Shown here: positions 6,906 through 12,595 of the stretch, in pieces
Numbering within the stretch: position 1 is the stretch's first letter
Layout: every line of letters starts with the position of its first letter
Assembly (NCBI GenBank): GCA_964651045.1
Contig: CAZYVD010000071.1
Location: forward strand, 1 to 12,595
Reading direction: 5' to 3'
Length of the DNA: 12,595 bases
Source of the DNA: CAZYVD01 sp964651045
GTDB lineage: Bacteria; Zhuqueibacterota; QNDG01; DSAB01
The notes under the pieces: generated by a model
The model's input: the letters and a program-made list of their open reading frames with translations, nothing else
The model's database searches: none
What the model was told of the DNA's origin: nothing
Position numbers and translations under genes: made by a program

Positions 6906-8003
6906 TCATTTCTTTTTTTCAACAGACTTTTTTTCTTCTCCCTTTTTCAGGTTTGTCCTGCACGATGGACAGAACTTCCATTCGGCCCGTACAGGATACT
7001 GGCACTGAGGGCAGAGTATTGTTGAGAGATCGAAGCCGCAGTATGGGCAGTAACTCTTGATTCCATTCAGTTCATTGTGGCATTCAGGGCATGAGATTTT
7101 ACCGGTGTCCTGTGCTCTTGCAATTAAATAGATGGCAAGACCAAAGATGGATGAGAGGATGGTGAGAAGCACCCATACAAAAACATTTTTTTCATTCCTC
7201 TCTCTTGCATCGACATAGACCCATGTTGGCAGAAGAAACCATATGAAGAACAGGGATAAAACAGCTAAAGCCTGCATCACAGGTTCTGCTGCAAGATAGA
7301 CACTATGTTGTTCGAATTGACGTTGATTGTAGTACAACCTATAATTTTCGGAATCATCTATTTTCATATAGAGATTACCGATGTATCTGTTGTTACTGTC
7401 AGATAGAGGAGATGAGAGGATAAAGCATCTTGGTCTGACATAGTAAGAGTAATTGTAATAATAACCGCCAAAGCTTTTTCCCAGCCTGTACTGCTCTTTG
7501 TAAAATCTCCATCGGTAGGTTTTGTTCTTTTCGATTTCTTTTTGTTCGAATTCTGAAAAATCTATTTCACTGTGTTTATCAACAAGCTTTGATAGAAAGT
7601 CATTTCTACTCGTGAAGATGCCGTCATTTTTAATTACGTTCTGATATTTATCATATAATCTGTTCAGGCGATCGAACACTTCAGGCGGTATTCCGAATGT
7701 GAAGTTGCCCTGACTGTCAATCATCCAGATATATTGTTTTGTGATAGGGTCATTTAAAATATTCGACTGAATTTGATTTATTACTGAGGGATTTGGTGGA
7801 ATAGATTTTATCTTTTTTGCAACTGAATTTAAATAGGATTGGTACTTTTTTGTCAGCTCTTCTATATGCGAGATCAATCTTTTTCGATGGTTCTTGTAGC
7901 TCCAGTATAGATATGGACGTTTGAGGATCAAGCCTGTTGTTGATACTGTTAGTATAACAAATGCTGGAATTATCATTTTTTTTAATAGTTTAGTGTTGTA
8001 CAT
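6906..8003 (-). CDS. Membrane protein with extracytoplasmic domain, three TM segments and two C-terminal zinc ribbons
   Basis: A 365-residue protein of no characterised family. There is a TM segment at 10-28, then a polar region (about 30-240) presumably outside the membrane with YIWMIDSQGNFTFGIP and LYMKIDDSENYRLYY, then TM segments at 242-264 and 274-296 with VDARERNEKN between them. The tail has two CxxC...CxxC modules: C305, C308, C319, C322 and C331, C334, C345, C348. The middle part faintly recalls Cache/PAS-like sensory folds (aromatic residue, Asp, G-x-F pattern), which I cannot confirm. It overlaps the anti-sigma gene by 14 bases. Its AAGGAGG site lies inside that gene's end, five bases before the ATG, so translation is probably coupled. 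Co-transcription with a sigma/anti-sigma pair suggests a third signalling component linking an outside signal to the cytoplasmic ribbons; that role is inference. Confidence 0.8.
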   Translation of the reverse strand: MYNTKLLKKMIIPAFVILTVSTTGLILKRPYLYWSYKNHRKRLISHIEELTKKYQSYLNSVAKKIKSIPPNPSVINQIQSNILNDPITKQYIWMIDSQGNFTFGIPPEVFDRLNRLYDKYQNVIKNDGIFTSRNDFLSKLVDKHSEIDFSEFEQKEIEKNKTYRWRFYKEQYRLGKSFGGYYYNYSYYVRPRCFILSSPLSDSNNRYIGNLYMKIDDSENYRLYYNQRQFEQHSVYLAAEPVMQALAVLSLFFIWFLLPTWVYVDARERNEKNVFVWVLLTILSSIFGLAIYLIARAQDTGKISCPECHNELNGIKSYCPYCGFDLSTILCPQCQYPVRAEWKFCPSCRTNLKKGEEKKSVEKKK

Positions 8004-8517
8004 GAGGTCCTCCTTGATATATTAATTTCTCTTTTACAACCATTGTTTTGTAATATAAAATCAGTACAGGAGCAATTGATAGAGTAATAAAACTACCAAT
8101 CAAGAAGAAGGCGATGATTGTGACTCCAAAACTGCCGAGAGACTGAGCAGGCCAGAAATGAGTTAAGAGCTTCCAAAGTGGAGATTCTGCTATTTTTAGA
8201 TTAAGTAAGTATAATCCGCAAATCAGACTTAGAACCGCTAATGGTATTTCGATTATGTGGAGTATTGAGATTTTTGATTCTTCCGGTATTGGCCTTGAGC
8301 TGGATTCAGAGATGATATTCATCATCCTATCCAGCACATCTGCTGCTGGTTTTTCATCATTCCATTTGTGAAGAGCAGTATCGATTTTTTTAAGTGTTTT
8401 GACATAATCCCTGCACTCTTTGCATGAGCTGATGTGATGTATAATCTCCTCTTTTTCGCCTGTCTTTGCCTCGTTAAAATAGAGGTCTAATAGATGGTTT
8501 TTGTTTTCATGTATCAT
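7990..8517 (-). CDS. zf-HC2-type anti-sigma factor, membrane-bound
   Basis: A 175-residue protein with the zinc-binding anti-sigma signature HxxxCxxC (H28, C32, C35 in HHISSCKECRDY) in a short N-terminal cytoplasmic domain, followed by two hydrophobic segments (about 86-106 and 128-156). Such proteins bind and silence the ECF sigma encoded next to them and release it when the membrane or periplasmic signal arrives. It starts six bases after the sigma-factor stop, with GGAG nine bases before the ATG lying across the sigma gene's end, and overlaps the next gene. The C-terminal part is mostly membrane, with little periplasmic sensing domain, so the larger zinc-ribbon protein downstream may supply the sensing part. 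The family call is strong; partner specificity is inferred from adjacency. Confidence 0.88.
   Translation of the reverse strand: MIHENKNHLLDLYFNEAKTGEKEEIIHHISSCKECRDYVKTLKKIDTALHKWNDEKPAADVLDRMMNIISESSSRPIPEESKISILHIIEIPLAVLSLICGLYLLNLKIAESPLWKLLTHFWPAQSLGSFGVTIIAFFLIGSFITLSIAPVLILYYKTMVVKEKLIYQGGPHVQH
8007..8013 (-). promoter_or_regulatory. Shine-Dalgarno of the zinc-ribbon gene inside the anti-sigma coding sequence
   Basis: The minus strand reads AAGGAGG at 8013-8007, five bases before the ATG at 8003. The same bases encode part of the final GGPHVQH of the anti-sigma protein. The arrangement favours coupled translation and supports the ATG at 8003 as the start. Confidence 0.7.
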
Positions 8518-8523
8518 TATCTC

Positions 8524-9084
8524 TTACTCCGGGTATTTTAGCTCTTCTCTCAATTTTTCTACTGCCCTGTGATATCTTGCCTTCAGTGTTCCTTCTGGTG
8601 TATCGGTAATCTCTGATATTTCACGAAATTTGAGCTGCTGGTAGTTTTTCATTATTACAACCTCACGAAGAAGAAGAGGTGGAAGTCTATTTAAGGCAGT
8701 TGCGATTCTATTTTGCAGTTCCAGGTTGTCAAATTTTCTGTCGGGACGTTCTTCACTGCTACTTTCTTTTTTATTTTTTATAGTCTCGAGTTCATAGAAA
8801 TAGTGTTTGTACTGTTTTTTTGACATCTCGTTTCTGGTTGTATTTAGGGCTATTTTGTAGAGCCATACTCTGAAATTGCCTTTTTTATTATCAAATGTAT
8901 GTGCTCCATACCAGATGCGTATGAATGTCTCTTGAAGAAGATCCTCTGCAATTTCACGGTTTCCCGTATATCTTAAAATAAAATTATAAATGGGTATCTT
9001 ATAGCGCATGTACAGCTCCTTGAATGCACTGGCACACCGCTTTATGGTTAATCCTATTAATTCTTTATCAGAACAATTTTCCAT
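8524..9084 (-). CDS. RNA polymerase sigma factor, ECF (sigma-70) subfamily
   Basis: A 186-residue ECF sigma factor that directs RNA polymerase to a dedicated promoter set. Region sigma-2 spans about 20-88, with AFKELYMRYKIPIYNFILRY and the conserved GNREIAEDLLQETFIRIW (41-58). Region sigma-4 spans about 125-182, with LNRLPPLLLREVVIMKNYQQ, then FREISEITDTPEGTLKARYH as the helix-turn-helix. A linker of Lys/Glu/Ser residues separates them, as usual for the family. The N-terminus MENCSDKELIGL matches typical ECF starts, so the ATG at 9084 is kept even though no Shine-Dalgarno is visible before it (AAAAAAAATTGA precedes it), in contrast to the strong sites elsewhere in this window. The cognate anti-sigma factor follows six bases downstream. 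Targets are unknown; neighbouring glycosidase and SusD/SusC genes are candidates by position. Confidence 0.93.
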   Translation of the reverse strand: MENCSDKELIGLTIKRCASAFKELYMRYKIPIYNFILRYTGNREIAEDLLQETFIRIWYGAHTFDNKKGNFRVWLYKIALNTTRNEMSKKQYKHYFYELETIKNKKESSSEERPDRKFDNLELQNRIATALNRLPPLLLREVVIMKNYQQLKFREISEITDTPEGTLKARYHRAVEKLREELKYPE

Positions 9085-9141
9085 TCAATTTTTTTTGATT
9101 ATCATGATTAAGTACAGTTCTTTTGTAAAAATAGTTGCATC

Positions 9142-9166
9142 GATGATATGGTACATACCTATCATC
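9142..9166. promoter_or_regulatory. 25-base dyad between the glycosidase and sigma genes: terminator or operator
   Basis: GATGATA (9142-9148), one extra T, and GGTA (9150-9153) mirror TACC (9156-9159) and TATCATC (9160-9166), giving 11 paired positions per arm with one bulge and a tiny centre. On the minus strand it lies 43 bases after the GH127 stop and is followed nine bases later by TATTTTTAC, so it could end that transcript. It also covers the -10/spacer of the possible sigma-gene promoter, so an operator role is equally open. Confidence 0.5.
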
Positions 9167-9176
9167 TGAATGTAAA
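9148..9176 (-). promoter_or_regulatory. Possible sigma-70-type promoter of the sigma/anti-sigma/zinc-ribbon operon
   Basis: The minus strand has TTTACA (9176-9171, one mismatch to TTGACA), a 17-base spacer, then TACCAT (9153-9148, four of six to TATAAT). It would give a leader of roughly 55-60 bases before the ATG at 9084. It overlaps the dyad at 9142-9166. The motif was found by eye, without scoring. Confidence 0.3.
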
Positions 9177-9209
9177 TTAAAGGGTGGCAGATCTTTTGTG
9201 TAAAGGCAA

Positions 9210-11225
9210 TTATTTTGTTGTATATGGAAACGAACTTATTCTCAATCTAGCACAACCCATGGGAATTAGTTCTATCTCCTCTTCATGCATGCTGGTCTTA
9301 ACAGGGCTTTGAGGAAGCTTTCCAACCATCCTTCCCTCGGCAGTCCAGTATCCAACCCTTCTCGCTTTTGCTTTAAGAATTATTGGCGCATTTTCAAAGG
9401 AAAAGGGTTGATATGCAGCCTTTCTAATTTCTTTAACCTGAAGATATTTTATGGGTTGATCCGGATCGATTATAAGGGCATAATTCCATGGAGTTGTTGG
9501 AAGAAGCTCGAATGCAGGCCACTCATCCGTACCATTGAAACGTACCCATCTTTCTCCAATCTTAAGAGAATACCAGAGAGCCCCTCTTCTTATTGAAACA
9601 CTATTTTTCATCTTTTCCCATCTCTTTACCTCTATTTTCGCAGGTAGCAGGAGCTTTATGCTGTCTGAATCTTTCCACCGGCGTTTTATTCTAATATAGC
9701 TCCCTGCATGGGGCCTGAGATCAATGTATTCTCCATTTATTGCTAATCTTGCACTATCGCACCATCCAGGTACTCGAAGATAGAGCGAAAACTCTGAAGG
9801 TTCGTCCATATTAAAAATGAAATTGATTTCATCACCAAAAGGGTATTGTGTTTCTTCTTTTATACTGATCTTTTTACCACTCGATACCTTTAATTCGACA
9901 GTGGATGGTGCATACATCACTGCTACTACTCCATTATCTAGGGTGGCAAACCAAAGGTGTTCTGCAAAGTACGGCCATCCAAAGGATACATTATGCTGGC
10001 AGCAGCGGTATCTCCATGGATTAAATGAAAGCATATCACCACTGTTGTCAAAGTCATGCTCTCCGCTCCTATCACAGGAAATTAGATTTGGAGCTGTCAA
10101 ATAGTGGAGTGCCTTTAGATCGGGTGTCATTGATGCGGGTAGCGAGTTAAAGGCTATTTCTTCGCATCTGTCGGCGTATCTTGTCTCTCCTGTTATTTTT
10201 AGAAGCGATTCATTGGAGTTCATGAATTCAACCATCGAGCATGTTTCGGCACCCTGACGGGGATCATTTTTACCAGGCCTGATGTTTTCATCTGCTCCAA
10301 ACATGCCTCCTGGCTGCTGTCCGTATGAATCCATGATTAATCTATAGTTGTTTTCAACAGCCTCTATATATTTTTTCTTGCCCGACTGCTGATAGTATAT
10401 GCCGGGATAGCGATAGCCCATGGTTATGTTGACTCCGTGATAAAATTGGCTTATTTTCCACTCCTTGTCTCTTTCAGGCGTCAGAATCGGAGATTCCCAG
10501 TCGTGTGTTCGTCTGTAGACCCGTTCTGCAAGATCGAGAAGAAATTTTTCACCCGTGTGATTGTAGAGCCAGTAGATAGACTCCAGATTCTCTCCACCGC
10601 GGAACTTCTGCCAGCTAGATGGAAGAAGATGCTCTACAGGAAGATTGTACTGATATCTGAAATATCGACTCATGAAGGGTAGAATCCGCTCATCATTTGT
10701 GGCTTCATAAAAACTCCGTAGAATGTAGAGCACTACCATGTTGGGCCATAGATCGTGATTTTTCTTATTAACAGGGGGGCCAAAATATCCATCTTTATCC
10801 TGACTGCTGAGAATTGCTTCAATCCATTTTTTTGCTTCACCGATCATTTTTTGATCCTGGAGTATGTAACCAATGTCTCCATATCCTCTCAGCCAGTAGG
10901 GCATCTCTTCCCAGCCTCGGCCCTTACCTGTAAGCCATCCGCTGTTGTTTTTGAGAAATTTGCTGATTTCGGTAAGATGTCCGATAAAGCCGTCCCGCAT
11001 TAGTTCGAGCTGGCTCAGCAGCCATCCTTGAGGCTTGATACTGCCAATCGGAAGCTTGATGAGTGGATTTGGTATCAGTGGTGGTCTTGTAGAGACATAG
11101 ATCGAATTGTTTCCTTTGCCTGGAGGCAGATTACATATGTCTATTTTTGATTTAGTAGAATTCTGGCACTCAAGCAGAATAAATATGAAAAAAACAATAG
11201 CAGCAGAGCTCTTAAAATATTTCAT
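9210..11225 (-). CDS. GH127/DUF1680-family glycosidase, probable beta-L-arabinofuranosidase-like lipoprotein
   Basis: A 671-residue secreted enzyme of the DUF1680 group, whose characterised GH127 members remove beta-L-arabinofuranosyl units using a zinc-bound cysteine nucleophile. The zinc/catalytic residues are visible: E327 and C329 in GAETCSMVEF, C408 and C409 in RYRCCQHN, and E313 in GADENIRPG as the likely acid/base. These correspond to Glu338, Cys340, Cys417/Cys418 and Glu322 of HypBA1, as I recall them. The order is signal sequence with Cys20 (LLEC), linker, an alpha/alpha-barrel (about 55-430) with WEEMPYWLRGYGDIGY and YHGVNITMGYRYPG, then beta-sandwich domains to the end. GAGAGGT lies just upstream of the ATG. 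The group also holds related specificities (GH142, GH146 and others), so the exact sugar is unproven. The Glu before Cys20 is atypical for a lipobox, so it may be a lipoprotein or simply secreted. Confidence 0.9.
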   Translation of the reverse strand: MKYFKSSAAIVFFIFILLECQNSTKSKIDICNLPPGKGNNSIYVSTRPPLIPNPLIKLPIGSIKPQGWLLSQLELMRDGFIGHLTEISKFLKNNSGWLTGKGRGWEEMPYWLRGYGDIGYILQDQKMIGEAKKWIEAILSSQDKDGYFGPPVNKKNHDLWPNMVVLYILRSFYEATNDERILPFMSRYFRYQYNLPVEHLLPSSWQKFRGGENLESIYWLYNHTGEKFLLDLAERVYRRTHDWESPILTPERDKEWKISQFYHGVNITMGYRYPGIYYQQSGKKKYIEAVENNYRLIMDSYGQQPGGMFGADENIRPGKNDPRQGAETCSMVEFMNSNESLLKITGETRYADRCEEIAFNSLPASMTPDLKALHYLTAPNLISCDRSGEHDFDNSGDMLSFNPWRYRCCQHNVSFGWPYFAEHLWFATLDNGVVAVMYAPSTVELKVSSGKKISIKEETQYPFGDEINFIFNMDEPSEFSLYLRVPGWCDSARLAINGEYIDLRPHAGSYIRIKRRWKDSDSIKLLLPAKIEVKRWEKMKNSVSIRRGALWYSLKIGERWVRFNGTDEWPAFELLPTTPWNYALIIDPDQPIKYLQVKEIRKAAYQPFSFENAPIILKAKARRVGYWTAEGRMVGKLPQSPVKTSMHEEEIELIPMGCARLRISSFPYTTK

Positions 11226-11460
11226 TTTTTACCTCTCGATATTTAATGTTTTGTGATGTTTTTTACAAATATACATACATCTTTTGATTTTCCGTCTTCT
11301 TCACTTGTTTTAATAACACCTGTTTAGAATTAATAGTAATGTTTTGCATTCACCTGTATTGATTCATCATTATCCGTACCTTGATTAATGATTGGGTGAG
11401 GTCATATTATGTCGTTGTTTTATAACGATTATTTGTATCACTTATTATGCTGCAGATTTT
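11226..11460. other. Intergenic leader of the GH127 gene (235 bases)
   Basis: No convincing gene. TATATTTG (minus strand, 11273-11266) fits the Bacteroidota -7 motif TAnnTTTG and would give a leader of about 35 bases, but no -33 element is seen. A short TCGTT/AACGA hairpin (11412-11416 with 11424-11428) lies 33 bases past the small-gene stop and is too weak to call a terminator. Confidence 0.4.
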
Positions 11461-11700
11461 TTACATACCCCATTCAGTTTTTAAAAACATCTTTTCTAAT
11501 TTATTTTCAAAATCTTCAAGGAAAATATCCGGCTTTATACTTTTATAACCTGGAAACCCTCTTTCCTGTTCTTCTGTTAAGCTATATTCTATTTGATAAA
11601 GCAAAGCATCACCCGGCTTATAGTCAAGATGTTGAAGTTCATTTATAACTTTTAAATCAGTTGAGATTGCTTGGTTAAAATTCATAAGTTTATTTATCAA
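11461..11700 (-). CDS. Small hypothetical protein coupled to the RhuM-Fic gene
   Basis: No family recognised. The frame encodes 79 residues from a TTG at 11700 that overlaps the Fic stop by four bases (TTGA), or 74 residues from the ATG at 11685. Neither has a Shine-Dalgarno, which fits translational coupling to the Fic gene. The product is hydrophilic and acidic, with no signal peptide or membrane segment: LQHLDYKPGDALLYQIEYSL, GFPGYKSIKPDIFLEDFENK and a C-terminal KTEWGM. Being encoded directly after a Fic-domain protein, it could be a partner or antidote, but antidotes are often upstream and nothing in the sequence proves this. A hydrophobic frame on the opposite strand over the same bases is judged a shadow. 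The gene could also be a decayed C-terminal fragment of something longer. Confidence 0.5.
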   Translation of the reverse strand: MINKLMNFNQAISTDLKVINELQHLDYKPGDALLYQIEYSLTEEQERGFPGYKSIKPDIFLEDFENKLEKMFLKTEWGM

Positions 11701-12595
11701 GAAATTAAGTTTTTAGTAATCTCTATAATTTTGTCTTTTTCTTTAGGATTACTTATGGCAATTAAAAGACATAGAGTGGTTAAGGCATTATCATTAAACT
11801 TTCTTTCACCATTTTTTCTATAAAGATAATCTGATTTTTCAAGGAAATAGATAAAAAGCATTGCTCCTATTCTCTTATTTCCGTCAACAAAGGGATGGTC
11901 CTTTATAACGAAATATAAAAGATTTGCTGCTTTATCTTCAATTGTAGGATAGAGAGTTTTTCCATCAAAGGTCTGATAGATACTTTTTATAATACCTTCA
12001 AGTTTATTCTCTTGTTCCTGCCCAAAAAGAGCACTTGCTTCTTTTTTAGCAATCAGTTGTGTTTTTAACTGAGAAATTAATTTCTTTGCTTTTGTGTGAG
12101 AAATACGGAATTTAGCTTTTTCCCCTTCAACTTCTTTTATCTTATCCTCATCATACTCGTTTAATAGAGTTAATGTGCTGGCATAAGCAGAAAGAAATTC
12201 AAGTATTTCCTTCTCCTGTCCAGCAAGGAGAGGATGGGTAATATTCTGTTTCAATAATTTTATCGTCTCCTGTAGCTGCCTAAATCTATCTTGAGATGAA
12301 ACAAGCCTTTTCTCATTAACTGCATATCCTTTTATAAGATAGTTTTTCAGTACTTTTGTTGCCCAGATTCTAAACTGAGTGGCTCGAAAGGAATTTACTC
12401 TATAGCCAACGGCAATAATAATATCAAGGTTAAAATAAGTTAAGGTTCTCTTTATTCTTCTCTTCCCTTCCATTTGAACTGTTTCCATTTTGGAAACAGT
12501 TGAATTTCTATTAAGCTCGCCAGAGGTAAATATATTTTTGATATGTTTTGATATTGCTGCTTTCTGAACACCAAAAAGATAAGCAATCTGGTTTA
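11697..12595 (-). CDS. RhuM-family protein with C-terminal Fic/DOC domain (5' end beyond right edge)
   Basis: The frame stays open to the window edge, so the ATG at 12488 is internal. Residues before it read NQIAYLFGVQKAAISKHIKN, then IFTSGEL, the helix-turn-helix-like N-terminal part of RhuM proteins. About 298 residues are visible and probably a few tens are missing. Next comes the RhuM core, YFNLDIIIAVGYRVNSFRAT followed by QFRIWATKVLKNYLIKGYAV, a helical Lys/Glu-rich linker, and a Fic/DOC domain with HPFVDGNKRIGA (His codon 11897-11895). Fic proteins with HxFx(D/E)GNGR transfer AMP. The GNKR ending seen here is closer to Doc, which phosphorylates its target, so the reaction is uncertain. 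RhuM-Fic proteins are widespread in mobile and defence-type regions. It overlaps the small gene downstream by four bases. It appears unrelated to the glycan-uptake genes. Confidence 0.88.
   Translation of the reverse strand, partial: NQIAYLFGVQKAAISKHIKNIFTSGELNRNSTVSKMETVQMEGKRRIKRTLTYFNLDIIIAVGYRVNSFRATQFRIWATKVLKNYLIKGYAVNEKRLVSSQDRFRQLQETIKLLKQNITHPLLAGQEKEILEFLSAYASTLTLLNEYDEDKIKEVEGEKAKFRISHTKAKKLISQLKTQLIAKKEASALFGQEQENKLEGIIKSIYQTFDGKTLYPTIEDKAANLLYFVIKDHPFVDGNKRIGAMLFIYFLEKSDYLYRKNGERKFNDNALTTLCLLIAISNPKEKDKIIEITKNLIS

Noticed and set aside
11409..11648. Plus-strand 79-residue hydrophobic frame opposite the small Fic-linked gene
   Set aside because: The minus-strand frame is coupled to the Fic gene and has the composition of a soluble protein; the plus-strand product looks like a complement of it.
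12486..12488. ATG at 12488 as start of the Fic gene
   Set aside because: RhuM-family residues continue in frame upstream to the window edge, so this Met is internal.

Overview
The window looks like a piece of a draft genome or metagenome-assembled genome from the Fibrobacterota-Chlorobiota-Bacteroidota (FCB) neighbourhood. The evidence is a SusC/SusD-type outer-membrane uptake pair, a secreted LamG protein ending in the YPNPFNPET-type sorting domain, an ECF sigma/anti-sigma pair, and a DUF1680/GH127 glycosidase. Several genes carry strong Shine-Dalgarno sites (AAGGAG, AAGGAGG, AGGAGGTGA). These are unusual in Bacteroidota proper, so a deeper FCB phylum with FlgD-like sorting tails (for example Calditrichota, KSB1, Marinimicrobia or Latescibacterota) is a reasonable guess. 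No rRNA or other taxonomic marker is present to settle it. A run of exactly 100 N at 5369-5468 is a scaffold gap of unknown true length.

Layout. From 1 to 705 the plus strand holds the C-terminal part of an S9 prolyl-oligopeptidase-type peptidase, cut by the left edge. Everything else is on the minus strand, read right to left. (i) 12595-11461: a RhuM-Fic/DOC protein cut by the right edge, overlapped by a small unknown gene. (ii) 11225-9210: a GH127/DUF1680 glycosidase with a lipoprotein-like signal. (iii) 9084-6906: a tightly packed trio of ECF sigma factor, zf-HC2 anti-sigma factor and a three-TM protein with a large extracytoplasmic domain and two C-terminal zinc ribbons, closed by a likely intrinsic terminator. 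(iv) 6513-739: SusD-like lipoprotein, then a secreted LamG/sorting-tail protein, then a SusC-like TonB-dependent receptor. This reverses the usual susC-susD order and puts a lectin-like gene between the pair.

How the genes may work together. The GH127 enzyme, SusD, LamG protein, SusC and S9 peptidase together suggest capture and breakdown of an arabinose-containing glycan or glycoprotein. The surface glycosidase would release or trim, the SusD/LamG proteins would bind, SusC would import, and the peptidase would process peptide. The sigma/anti-sigma/zinc-ribbon trio sits between the enzyme and the transporter and could sense envelope state or substrate, but this is inferred from position only. 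The RhuM-Fic module looks like unrelated accessory cargo.

Two points are easy to miss. The SusD gene continues past the N gap in another frame: its real C-terminus and stop are at 5366-5223. Immediately upstream of SusD (about 6525-6716) lies a decayed copy of the SusD N-terminus. No tRNA, rRNA, CRISPR array, insertion sequence or transposase was seen.
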